Origin: Streptosporangium album
Lineage (GTDB): Bacteria > Actinomycetota > Actinomycetes > Streptosporangiales > Streptosporangiaceae
DNA: 64,000 nucleotides
Assembly: GCF_014203795.1 (NCBI RefSeq)
Contig: NZ_JACHJU010000001.1
Coordinates: forward strand, 2,356,001-2,420,000
Direction of reading: 5' to 3'
Below the pieces are notes generated by a model. It was given only the letters and a program-made list of their open reading frames with translations. It was not told the origin of the DNA and searched no databases. Shown one piece after another: positions 17,166-25,013 of the stretch (its first letter is position 1; every line of letters begins with the position of its first letter). A program made the position numbers and the translations under genes.

Positions 17166-17652
17166 AACCCCGCCGGGCGGCGGTCGTGGCGGCGGAGAGC
17201 GCCAGGCAGAGCGGGGCGGCCTCGGTGATCGGCTGGAAGGAGCAGCTCCACGTGCTCGCCCAGCGGCACACGGTCTACGTGGTGGACCTGCCCGGTCAGG
17301 GCTACACCCGGCTGAAGGACCGTGCCTTCCACTGGGACCTGGGGGCGATGACGGGCGCGATCGGCGACTTCATGGACGTCCGCGACACCTGGAGCTGGGA
17401 GATCATGAAGTATCCCGTGGTCGGGGAGCTGTTCGGCAACCTCCGCGGTGCGACCGGGTCGACCTACCTCGGCTGGGCCGAGAACATCTTCGTCCACCGG
17501 AACCTGGTCACCCCTGAGCTGGTGGACGAGTTGTGGGCATCGGCCACCTTCCACGACAATCTGCGCGCCATGTACCTGCTGGAGCGTGGCCTGGACTGGG
17601 GCGAGACGGAGAGCGCCGGGCCGGTGAACCGCCTGCTGCGGGACTTCCTGTG
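17166..17652 (+). pseudogene. Alpha/beta hydrolase pseudogene with lost core
   Basis: 'QLHVLAQRHTVYVVDLPGQG' is the strand-3/loop region of an alpha/beta hydrolase. The frame then jumps from 'IGDFMDV' directly to 'WSWEIMKYPVVGELFG', a segment typical of the lid. The intervening GxSxGG nucleophile elbow is missing, as are the oxyanion HGxP start and the C-terminal catalytic His. So the gene has lost its front, its middle and its end. The remainder runs into the sigma-factor gene with no gap. The deletion is clear; the original substrate is unknown. Confidence 0.75.
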
Positions 17653-18147
17653 GGCGACGGGCTCGGCGCCCTGGTCCTGGCCGCGCAGCGGGGCGACACC
17701 ATGGCGATGAACGACCTGTTGGACGAGCTGTCGCCGTACGTCTTCAGGATCTGCCGCGCGATCACCCCCCAGCACGGGCCGGACGCCGCCCAGGAGACGC
17801 TGATCGCGGTCTTCCGCGGCCTGCGCGGCGTGCGCGATCCGGCGGCCCTGCGCGGCTGGGTGCGGGCGATCGCGGTGCGCGAAGCCGTACGGATCGCCCG
17901 CCGGCACAGCGCGCACCCGCAGGCGGTCCTGTCCGACATCCCGGCCCGTGACGACGGTGAGCTCTCCGTCGACGTACGCGACGCGCTGGAGCGGCTGTCG
18001 CCCGAGCATCGGGCCGTGCTCGTCCTGCGCGACCTGGAAGGACTCGGCGAACAGCAGGCCGCGGCCGTACTGGATCTTCCTCAGGGCACGGTGAAGTCCC
18101 GGCTGCACCGGGCGCGACTCAGTTTCCGAAAGGCATGGAGCCGATGA
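17650..18147 (+). CDS. ECF-type RNA polymerase sigma factor
   Basis: From the GTG at 17650 the protein is 165 residues. Sigma region 2 is 'LSPYVFRICRAITPQHGPDAA' with 'QETLIAVFRGLR' (helix for -10 recognition), and region 4 is 'LSPEHRAVLVLRDLEGLGEQ' with 'LDLPQGTVKSRLHRAR'. No ribosome binding site stands out before the GTG, and ATG at 17701 is a weaker alternative. The start lies in the tail of the hydrolase remnant, which may once have been the first gene of this operon. Its stop overlaps the SRPBCC gene by ATGA. No anti-sigma factor is adjacent. Confidence 0.85.
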   Translation: MGDGLGALVLAAQRGDTMAMNDLLDELSPYVFRICRAITPQHGPDAAQETLIAVFRGLRGVRDPAALRGWVRAIAVREAVRIARRHSAHPQAVLSDIPARDDGELSVDVRDALERLSPEHRAVLVLRDLEGLGEQQAAAVLDLPQGTVKSRLHRARLSFRKAWSR

Positions 18148-18614
18148 ACCCATCCGATCTGGACCCGGTACGGCGCCTGCGTGTCATGGCGGGTGCCACC
18201 CCGGGGTGTGTCCTGCTGGAGCGGGTCATCCCGGCGCCCTTCGACACGGTCTGGGCGGTCGTCGCCGACCTGGAGAGGGAGCTGCCCCGCTACCAGCCCC
18301 ATGTCCGCACCCTCCGGGTCACCCCCGGCCGGGGGGACCGGCTGGACGTCCTGGCCCTCGGCCGGGCGGGGTTGTGCGCCCGCTTCGACGCCGTCCTGCG
18401 GCCGGGCTGGTGCTGGATGCAGAGCCACCACATCGTCTTCGGCCTGGCCGCGGTCCCGGTGCCCGGCGGCACTCTGCTCGCCCGCGCGGGCGCCACGCGC
18501 AGGCCCGGCCTGCGCAGGCTTCTCATGCCGCTGCTCCGGCGCGACTTCGGCAGGGAGCTCGACCGCTTCGAGAGCAGGGTGCGGGCACGGCTCACGCGAG
18601 ACACCGCGCCTTGA
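18144..18614 (+). CDS. SRPBCC-superfamily protein (polyketide cyclase/START-like)
   Basis: The 156-residue protein starts at an ATG overlapping the sigma-factor stop. 'LERVIPAPFDTVWAVVADLER' is the typical first strand and helix of SRPBCC proteins, and the C-terminal helix 'LLRRDFGRELDRFESRVRAR' closes the ligand-binding cavity. No catalytic residues can be assigned. The coupling to a sigma factor suggests it senses or binds a hydrophobic ligand linked to that regulator; this is inference. Confidence 0.75.
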   Translation: MNPSDLDPVRRLRVMAGATPGCVLLERVIPAPFDTVWAVVADLERELPRYQPHVRTLRVTPGRGDRLDVLALGRAGLCARFDAVLRPGWCWMQSHHIVFGLAAVPVPGGTLLARAGATRRPGLRRLLMPLLRRDFGRELDRFESRVRARLTRDTAP

Positions 18615-18633
18615 CCCGGGTACGGCGGGGCGC

Positions 18634-18656
18634 GGTGCGGTGCCCTCGCCCGCACC
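18634..18656. terminator. Small GC hairpin between convergent genes
   Basis: GGTGCGG (18634-18640) pairs with CCGCACC (18650-18656) across a 9-nt loop between the convergent stops at 18614 and 18678. It is modest in length. Confidence 0.35.
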
Positions 18657-18677
18657 CCGTCCCGGCGCAGGCCGGAG

Positions 18678-19253
18678 TCACTGCTTGGCGTTGAAGACGA
18701 TCTCGACGCGGCGGTTCTTCGCGCGGTTCTCCTCCACCGGCCGCCCCTCGACGAGGTTGGGCAGCTTGGGCTTGGCCTCGCCGTACCCGGTGGCCCGCAC
18801 GGTGACGGCGGAGCCGTTCAGCAGCGTGGTGAGAACCTGCTGGACGGCCTGGGCCCGTCTCAGCGACAGCGCCCTGTTGTAGGCGTCCGACCCCTGGTCG
18901 TCGGTGTGGCCTCCCACGTTCACCACATCACCGGCCGACTCCGCTCTGATCTTCTCGGCCACGGCCCGCAGCCGCTGCCTGGCCTTGGGCGTCAGCACGG
19001 CCTTGTCGAGCGCGAACAGCACGTCACTGGTCAGCGCCACGGTGACCTGCTCGCCCTGCTTGGACTCGCTCTCGCTGCCGTCGAGCGACTCGACCTCGGG
19101 GACGAGATCCTCGACGGGGAAGACCAGGTCCTCGACACTCACCGCCGCGTCGGGCGGAACGGTGGGATCGGCCCAGGCGGCCGGTCCGGGTCCCGCCGCC
19201 AGCACTCCCGCGAGCACCGCCACGGCCAGCGCACGGTCAGGAGATCGGAACAT
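18678..19253 (-). CDS. Secreted OmpA-like peptidoglycan-associated protein
   Basis: The 191-residue protein has a signal peptide ending near ALA/AWA (about residue 28), an acidic linker rich in Glu/Ser, and a C-terminal OmpA domain. Key residues are visible in 'GHTDDQGSDAYNRALSLRRA' and in 'RPVEENRAKNRRVEI', with the Asp and Arg that contact diaminopimelate. It likely anchors to the cell wall. Its ATG lies 17 bp inside the end of the upstream lipoprotein gene, so the two are one transcription unit. Confidence 0.9.
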   Translation of the reverse strand: MFRSPDRALAVAVLAGVLAAGPGPAAWADPTVPPDAAVSVEDLVFPVEDLVPEVESLDGSESESKQGEQVTVALTSDVLFALDKAVLTPKARQRLRAVAEKIRAESAGDVVNVGGHTDDQGSDAYNRALSLRRAQAVQQVLTTLLNGSAVTVRATGYGEAKPKLPNLVEGRPVEENRAKNRRVEIVFNAKQ

Positions 19254-19848
19254 CGGTGAGCACCCCTATCACCGGGAACTCGACGTTGACCTTCGTGACG
19301 TCCGGTGGGGGCGCCCCGAAGACCGCGTACAGCGAGACGGACCCTCCGGCCTTGACCTGCAGCCCCTGGGTTCTGGAGCAGACGAACTGGGCGTCCTGTC
19401 CGGGCCCGTTCCGTGCGACGCGATACCGCTTGGCGTTGACGGGGTCGATCAGCGCGACGCCCGACACGGTGTAGTCGAGGGTGCCCGTACTCAGCTTGTT
19501 GTGCAGAAACCAGTCCTTGTCCTTGTTCAGGTTGGTGATGTTCCAGTTCAGCGTGATGGTCCGCCCCTGCCGGACGAGCCCGACGATGTCGGCGCGCAGT
19601 TCGCTGCCGTCGTCACTCCCCTTACGGCTCGCGATCACCTTGTCCTGCTGGGCCGGCGCGGTCTCCTGCGCGGCGGCCTCCTGCCCTGTCTCCTGCTCTG
19701 CCGCCTGGGTGGTGGGCGGCTTCTGCTGCGAACCGGGCTGCTTCTCCTCGCCACCGCCGCCCTGCAGCGAGCCGGGAAGCATCCCGCAGCCCGTCAGCAG
19801 GAACGCCAGCGCGGGCGCCGCCACGGCCAGCGCGATCTTCCTATGCAT
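19237..19848 (-). CDS. Lipoprotein, partner of the OmpA-like protein
   Basis: The 203-residue protein has a lipobox LTGC at residues 18-21, a Gln/Glu/Ala-rich linker (about 35-68) and a C-terminal beta-rich domain ('RTITLNWNITNLNKDKDWFL', 'GSVSLYAVFGAPP') of the kind seen in extracellular DUF4352-like proteins. It overlaps the OmpA-type gene. A role in envelope attachment or signalling is likely, but no motif identifies a reaction. Confidence 0.8.
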   Translation of the reverse strand: MHRKIALAVAAPALAFLLTGCGMLPGSLQGGGGEEKQPGSQQKPPTTQAAEQETGQEAAAQETAPAQQDKVIASRKGSDDGSELRADIVGLVRQGRTITLNWNITNLNKDKDWFLHNKLSTGTLDYTVSGVALIDPVNAKRYRVARNGPGQDAQFVCSRTQGLQVKAGGSVSLYAVFGAPPPDVTKVNVEFPVIGVLTDVPIS

Positions 19849-20087
19849 CTCCGGTCACCTCTGTCTGTCGGGGTCAAGAACAAGACTGACCATAGGAGGA
19901 CGACCTTCAGAATCCGCATAGTGCGCCGCAGCCGCGGGCCACCACTCCACCTCAGCCGTCACCAAGGGCGTGAAACTCCGTCACACCATACACAAAAGCC
20001 CCAGAAGCCTATTTTGCTGGCGATCTTTCCGATCACTCAGCAACTAGGGCATATAACCCTGATTGCGGAAGGGCGGACCTTCGTCGG

Positions 20088-20118
20088 AGGTCTACGGAAG
20101 GTCGAAGGTCTACGGAAG
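20088..20118. repeat. Short direct repeat, 18-bp period
   Basis: AGGTCTACGGAAG occurs at 20088-20100 and again at 20106-20118, just past the stop of the small membrane protein gene at 20142. The surrounding 19849-20141 holds no gene that I can support. Confidence 0.8.
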
Positions 20119-20141
20119 AAGGACGGCGCCGGTGGCACCCG

Positions 20142-20309
20142 TCATTGCTTGAGGTTCTTGCGCAGTGCGGCGTAGTAGAGCCCCACGGAGATGCCGCCCA
20201 CCACGGCCACCGCCCGGACGGTCGTACCTCCGGCGTCGAGGATGACGGCCAGCGCGATCGCGGCGGCGAAGACCATGGGAACGGCGAGGTCAAGGGTTCT
20301 GCGGTTCAC
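20142..20309 (-). CDS. Small two-helix membrane protein
   Basis: I chose the GTG at 20309 because AAAGGAG lies directly upstream; the frame is open back to an ATG at 20360. The 55-residue product has two hydrophobic helices (about 7-23 and 29-47) and ends LRKNLKQ. The sequence looks like one of the many small conserved membrane proteins of actinomycetes. Function unknown; it stands alone, divergent from the P450 gene. Confidence 0.6.
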   Translation of the reverse strand: MNRRTLDLAVPMVFAAAIALAVILDAGGTTVRAVAVVGGISVGLYYAALRKNLKQ

Positions 20310-20529
20310 GACTCTCCTTTTCGGCGTCACCACGCGGCTCCACCAGACAAAGGGGATCATCCCATCAGAATCACCCTGACGGGTAACCCTGAAAGCCGCA
20401 CCACCCGCTGGTCAGGAGCGGCTGACAGCCCTCTCGACGGGCAGGAAGATTCAAAGTTGCATGGCGTGCAAGTCTGGGTATGGTCGAACGAGGACGCACC
20501 ATTCACTGTGATTCACCACAGGAGCGCTG

Positions 20530-21822
20530 ATGACTCGTTCTACAGCCGAGGTCTCCCACGTCGAGCAACCCCCGTCGCCTGATCAGGCCACGATGCGGGT
20601 GCCACTGCCTCCCGAGCTGACCGCCCGGCAGTGCCCGTTCGACCCGCCGCAGGCGCTGGCCAGGATGCACGGCAGAGCGCCGGTCAACCAGGTGAAGCTG
20701 GGCAACGATGAAGTGATATGGCTGGTCACCGGCATGAGCGAGGCCCGTGCCGTGCTGTCCGATCCCCGGTTCAGCGCCGACCGGTTCAGCCGGCCCAACG
20801 CCCTGATCTCGGTGCCCGAGGAGATGCGCGAGAAGCTGTTCGACGCCCGCGCCAGGGCCGGGCAGTTCATCACCATGGACGCGCCGGAGCACACCCGCCT
20901 GCGCAAGATGGTCATCGGCCAGTTCACCCTGCGCCGGATGCGCGCGCTCATCCCGCACATCACCGAGATCGTCGATGCCCACCTGGACGCGATGGCGGAC
21001 GCGGGCACTTCGGCGGATCTGGTCAGCGCGTTCGCCCTGCCCGTGCCCTCCCTGGTGATCTGCGAGCTGCTCGGTGTCCCGTACGAGGCCCGCGCCGACT
21101 TCCAGCGCCGCACGGCGGCCCTCCTCCGGATGGACACACCGCTGGAGGAGACGCTGCGGGTCCGCGAGGAGATGCGAGGGTTCATGCACGAGCTGGTGGC
21201 AGCCAAGCGCGCCCAGCCCGATGACGGCCTGATCTCCGGGCTGATCCACGGCGACCACGCGGGAGAGCTCACCGACGACGAGCTGGTCGGCGTCGCGAAC
21301 CTGTTGCTCGTCGCCGGGCACGAGACCACGGCCAACATGATCGGCCTGGGCGTCTTCGCCCTGCTGGAGCATCCCGACCAGCTCGAACTGCTGCGCCGAG
21401 ACCCCGAACTGACCGCCAGTGCCGTCGAGGAACTGCTGCGCTACCTCTCGATCGTCCATCTGGGTCCGACCCGTATCGCCACCGAGGACGTCCGGGTCGG
21501 TGACGAGCTGATCCCGGCAGGCGGCACGGTGATGATCTCGACACCGGAGATCAACCGGGATTCCGCCCACTGGGACGACCCGGCCGCCCTCGATCTCACC
21601 CGGATGCGCAACCCGCACCTGGCCTTCGGGCACGGCATCCACCAGTGCCTGGGGCAGCAGCTGGCCCGCGCGGAGATGACCGTCGCCCTGCCCGCCCTGG
21701 TCCGCCGCTTCCCGCACCTGCGGCTGACCTGCCGCCCGGAGGAGGTACCGCTGCGCGACAACATGTTCGTGTACGGCGTGCACTCCCTACCGGTCGCCTG
21801 GGACGCCCCCGAGGACGCCTGA
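20530..21822 (+). CDS. Cytochrome P450
   Basis: The 430-residue soluble bacterial P450 has the I-helix oxygen-activation motif AGHETT, the heme loop FGHGIHQCLGQQLAR with the axial cysteine, the ExxR motif (EELLR) and the 'MDAPEHTRLRKMV' C-helix segment. The ATG has a CAGGAG site. General features are nearest the CYP105/CYP107-like actinomycete group. No ferredoxin, reductase or biosynthetic genes are adjacent, so it probably uses redox partners encoded elsewhere and its substrate cannot be guessed. The gene is convergent with a TetR gene six bases after its stop. Confidence 0.93.
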   Translation: MTRSTAEVSHVEQPPSPDQATMRVPLPPELTARQCPFDPPQALARMHGRAPVNQVKLGNDEVIWLVTGMSEARAVLSDPRFSADRFSRPNALISVPEEMREKLFDARARAGQFITMDAPEHTRLRKMVIGQFTLRRMRALIPHITEIVDAHLDAMADAGTSADLVSAFALPVPSLVICELLGVPYEARADFQRRTAALLRMDTPLEETLRVREEMRGFMHELVAAKRAQPDDGLISGLIHGDHAGELTDDELVGVANLLLVAGHETTANMIGLGVFALLEHPDQLELLRRDPELTASAVEELLRYLSIVHLGPTRIATEDVRVGDELIPAGGTVMISTPEINRDSAHWDDPAALDLTRMRNPHLAFGHGIHQCLGQQLARAEMTVALPALVRRFPHLRLTCRPEEVPLRDNMFVYGVHSLPVAWDAPEDA

Positions 21823-21827
21823 CGCCG

Positions 21828-22433
21828 TCAACCGCGAGGACGGTCGAGCGGTGCTCCCAGCCCGGCGTCGAGCTGGGTGACCACCGCGTCGATGAGCGCG
21901 CTGAGCGGGCCCGACTCGCTCAGCCAGCGCTGGATCGCCACCCGCAGCGCGCTCAGCACGCACGTCGCCACCAGTCCGGGATACAGGTCGCCGTCCGGCA
22001 CCCCGGCGCGATCCGCCACCGCGGCGGCCAGCGCCCGCTCGTGCGCGGCGAACGCCTTGAGCCGGTACGGCAGCAGCGCCGGTTCTCCGCGCAGGACCCG
22101 CAGGTGCTCGGCGCGGAACCGCAGATCCTCCTCGTCCACCGCCTCCAGCACCGCGGCCCGCAACGCCACCAGCACCGGCTCCCGCCCGGGACGCTCCCTG
22201 AAGGCGGCGACGATGGCCTCGGCGACGACCGAGTCGCCCGCCACCACGGCCTCCTCCTTGCAGGAGAAGTAGTTGAAGAAGGTCCGCAGCGCGACTCCGG
22301 CCTCCTCGGCGATCTGTTCGGCGGTGACGTTCGTCACGCCCCGCTCAGCGCACAGCCGCGACGCCGCCTCGCTCAACGCCGTCCGGGTCACGCGCTTCCT
22401 GCGCTCTCGCCGGCCCAAGCCACTCTCGTTCAT
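21828..22433 (-). CDS. TetR-family transcriptional repressor
   Basis: From ATG 22433 (GAGG site 8 bp upstream) the protein has 201 residues. The helix-turn-helix is 'AEQIAEEAGVALRTFFNYFS', a standard TetR recognition helix with the 'FFNYF' signature. The C-terminal all-helical ligand domain shows no recognisable specificity. It is tail-to-tail with the P450 gene. Its target is unknown; no palindrome was seen in the 150 bp upstream of it. Confidence 0.88.
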   Translation of the reverse strand: MNESGLGRRERRKRVTRTALSEAASRLCAERGVTNVTAEQIAEEAGVALRTFFNYFSCKEEAVVAGDSVVAEAIVAAFRERPGREPVLVALRAAVLEAVDEEDLRFRAEHLRVLRGEPALLPYRLKAFAAHERALAAAVADRAGVPDGDLYPGLVATCVLSALRVAIQRWLSESGPLSALIDAVVTQLDAGLGAPLDRPRG

Positions 22434-22584
22434 CCGCCACACCTCAGCGAGCCCGCCTGCCGTACCCGGAGGATAGAGGGTCAGCGGCCGAGGCGGCTCT
22501 TGCGCAGGTCAGCGGCTTCTCAACCTCTGCCCGTCCGTACCGTCGGGAGATCCGGACGAGGGCGGTCCCACGACGGTCCCCAGC

Positions 22585-23220
22585 TCAGGGGAGCCGCCGC
22601 GCCCGCCACAGGGCCACGCCGAGCCAGACGCCGCCGACCGCGATCAAGGCGCCGTGGGCCATGCGGAGCGCCGGCGTGCCGAAGAACTGCGGGAGGAACA
22701 GGATGAACCCGGCGGCGAGCGGGAGGGCGCTCCATCGCGGCAGCAGGCCCGAACGCCGGACCGCGACGGCGGCCATCACCGTGCCGACGCCGAGCAGCAC
22801 GAGGCCGACCCCGAACATGGTCATCGCGGCGGGGCCGTAGCGGAACTCGTTGGCCAGTTCCAGCAGTGAGGCGTCCTGTGTCTGCACGGCGCGGCGGGCG
22901 ATGACGTTCAGGCCGAAGACCTCGGCACCGTAATAGGGCAGCGTGAGCCCGACGCCGATCCATGTCGCCACGACGGCCCGGAGGCTGAGACGCTGGCCCA
23001 GCATCTGGTGCAGGCCCAGCAGTCCCAGCGTGAGCAGGATGAATCCGGCCACGGCCGACAGGTGCGAGGCCATCCAGGCGGAAGAGGCCATCGCCCGGGC
23101 ACCCTCCATCGTCGTCTCGTCGGAATACGGCCGCAGCACGGGATAGACGAGAAACAGGATCCCCGCCCCTATGAGGGAGGCGGCACCCAGCCGGGCGCGG
23201 GGAGAGACGGAAGTGGTCAT
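22585..23220 (-). CDS. Six-helix membrane protein of unknown function (DUF4386-like)
   Basis: I chose the ATG at 23220 (GGAG 8 bp upstream); another ATG lies at 23232. The 211-residue protein has about six membrane helices, with short loops, and general similarity to DUF4386-type proteins. No catalytic motif is seen. Just upstream sits a triple GCTCTC/GAGAGC operator-like array, so it is probably under tight repression by a TetR-type regulator. Confidence 0.65.
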   Translation of the reverse strand: MTTSVSPRARLGAASLIGAGILFLVYPVLRPYSDETTMEGARAMASSAWMASHLSAVAGFILLTLGLLGLHQMLGQRLSLRAVVATWIGVGLTLPYYGAEVFGLNVIARRAVQTQDASLLELANEFRYGPAAMTMFGVGLVLLGVGTVMAAVAVRRSGLLPRWSALPLAAGFILFLPQFFGTPALRMAHGALIAVGGVWLGVALWRARRLP

Positions 23221-23255
23221 GAGGGGCTCCATCGGCGAGTAAGCAGGCGTTCATC

Positions 23256-23281
23256 GCTCTCTTTCGAGAGCAATGCTCTCG
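23256..23281. promoter_or_regulatory. Overlapping palindromes upstream of the six-helix membrane protein gene
   Basis: Half-sites alternate: GCTCTC-TTT-CGAGAGC-AAT-GCTCTCG. The right pair is a perfect 7-bp-arm palindrome with a 3-bp centre, of the form many TetR repressors bind. It lies 36-61 bp upstream of the chosen start. Confidence 0.6.
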
Positions 23282-23472
23282 CTAAGGATTGATGATGTCA
23301 ATAGAGGGCTGCGCTCCCGAAGTCGGAGTGACGATGCGCGACGCCGGGGACGGGCGGCTGGCGGCCTGCCCGCCCAAGGGCACATACGTGATCGTCGACC
23401 TGGCGCGGATCCGGTGGGCGCGGCCGTGCCGGGGACCGGGGTGGGCGCCGCGACCGCGGTGTCCGCCCAGGT

Positions 23473-24402
23473 TCAGGGGGCGGCCGGCTTGGCCGCGCGT
23501 GATCCGTGGATGATGAGCTTGGCGATCCACTGCTCCCAGGTCGGGAGGTCGGGGTCTCCCTGCAGCGTGTTGTCCACCACGGTGTAGGTGCCCGAGCCGG
23601 CCAATCGGGACAGCGCGTTGCCCATCCGGCTCTCGGGGAAGAACCTGGCCCACGGGCCCACCTTGGTCAGGTCGTAGACGCCGTTGAAAGCCACGTTGGC
23701 GCCGAACCCCCGCAGGAACTGCTCCCTGTTCTCCTTGAGGCTGGTGACCTCGGTGCCGTTGAGGTCCTTCTTGACGCCCGCGATCTCGAAGACGCCCCAC
23801 TGGAGGACCTGTTGTCCCCCTGCGTAGAGCACGCTGTCACCCAGGTAGTAGAAGGCGTTGAAGATGATTTTCTCGACACCGATCTTGAAGATCTTCATCT
23901 GCAGGACCGCCCGCCCCTTGAACAACTTCTCGATCATCATCCGCTGGACGACCGCGCCGACCCCCGCGGTGCCCCAGCCCCACGCGATGGTGAAGAGGAT
24001 GTTCACCCACATCTGGATCGCGAGCACGACGAGCACGTATTTGGTGACCTCCACGACCTGGGCGTAGTCGCGGCACGCCTTGGCGACGGCCCGGCAGTAG
24101 GTCGCGACGTCGGCGGGATATCCCTGGATCTTCCTCTCCCACACGTCCCTGAACTCGCCCATGCCCGCGCCGGAGTTGTTCTTCCAGACCTGCGCGACGA
24201 TGTCGTTCGCGTCTTTCCCGCTGCGCTCGATGGTGCCGGCCAGATCTTCCCAGATCCCCGCGACCTCGCGGAGGGTGTCCTCGTCGGCCTCCGGCCATTC
24301 GATCGCCAGCATCGCGACGACGAACCCGGCGCCACCGACCGCGCCGGCCCCCATCCCGCTCGCGAACGGGTTGGCTCTTATGAAACCCGTCAGCCCGCTC
24401 AC
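23473..24402 (-). CDS. Putative type VII secretion effector scaffold
   Basis: The 309-residue protein starts with a GTG overlapping the WXG100-like gene upstream (GTGA). The N-terminal part has 'IEWPEADEDTLREVAGIWED', then 'VWKNNSGAGMGEFRDVW' and a helix to about residue 115. This is the helical-hairpin domain found at the N-terminus of CpnT-like and other actinomycete polymorphic toxins. Hydrophobic segments follow (about 118-145). No toxin fold is recognisable in the last 120 residues. It may be a complete small effector, or a scaffold whose toxin tip has been lost. Confidence 0.65.
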   Translation of the reverse strand: MSGLTGFIRANPFASGMGAGAVGGAGFVVAMLAIEWPEADEDTLREVAGIWEDLAGTIERSGKDANDIVAQVWKNNSGAGMGEFRDVWERKIQGYPADVATYCRAVAKACRDYAQVVEVTKYVLVVLAIQMWVNILFTIAWGWGTAGVGAVVQRMMIEKLFKGRAVLQMKIFKIGVEKIIFNAFYYLGDSVLYAGGQQVLQWGVFEIAGVKKDLNGTEVTSLKENREQFLRGFGANVAFNGVYDLTKVGPWARFFPESRMGNALSRLAGSGTYTVVDNTLQGDPDLPTWEQWIAKLIIHGSRAAKPAAP

Positions 24403-24809
24403 CCGAGCTCGGCCCTGGTCGAGGGGACGACGATCTCCGGGCTTTTGACCTCGGTGTCCAACCTGGCGAGCATGGCCGCGCTCTCGGCGGCGGCGGTGTC
24501 GGCCGCCCTGACGGTGAAGTCGTTCAGGTGGAGGTTGGAAGCCGTCGCGGAGTAGCTGTCGACAATGTTCCGGACATGCTTTCTCGCCTCTTCTCGCGCG
24601 CCCAGGTAGCCCTTTCCGCCCTCGGCTCCCCCGAACTTCCGGCCCGCCTCGTCATGCCCCCAGAAGTTTCCCAGATGGTCGAGGCGCGTCATGGCCCTGT
24701 TGAATGCGTCCTTCAGGTCCTCGTGCTCGATGTCCAGGTTCTTCGCGCCGCTCAACAAGCTGGATGAGCTTATGTCCATCTCGTCATCCGGTTTATATGA
24801 CAAGGCCAC
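24399..24809 (-). CDS. WXG100/ESX-like secreted protein
   Basis: The 136-residue helical protein contains 'LDHLGNFWGHDEAGRKFGGA', the W-G-DDE turn typical of actinomycete WXG100-like proteins secreted by type VII systems. The GTG start at 24809 sits almost on its GAGGGG site; an ATG ten codons in is an alternative. It is directly coupled to the putative effector, the usual gene order for a secretion partner and its toxin. No type VII core (EccC, EccD) genes are in the window. Confidence 0.7.
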   Translation of the reverse strand: MALSYKPDDEMDISSSSLLSGAKNLDIEHEDLKDAFNRAMTRLDHLGNFWGHDEAGRKFGGAEGGKGYLGAREEARKHVRNIVDSYSATASNLHLNDFTVRAADTAAAESAAMLARLDTEVKSPEIVVPSTRAELG

Positions 24810-25013
24810 CCCTCGAACACCGCTCCCAGCGATGAACGAAATCCTATCGGCCCATTGTTACAAAATCATTCACCTTATATTAATAATCGCTAACCGTGAC
24901 ATACGGTATTCATGCTTCAATTGTTCCGCCGGCGGCGTTTACGGACGGACCGTAACCGGTCACCGTTACGGACATATTCGCATCCCGTGTCGGCCGCCCT
25001 CCGGGCCGGGAAC
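24810..25013. other. AT-rich spacer
   Basis: About 200 bp, with 24840-24930 far more AT-rich than the rest of the window (for example TTATATTAATAATCGC). It lies between the dynamin-like operon end and the WXG100-like gene start and probably contains the promoter for the latter. Confidence 0.5.

Noticed and set aside
23289-23513. Small plus-strand frame starting near the palindromic array
   Set aside because: About the first 45 residues look ordered, but it then collides with the 3' end of the effector gene and becomes Pro/Arg-rich; no family recognised.
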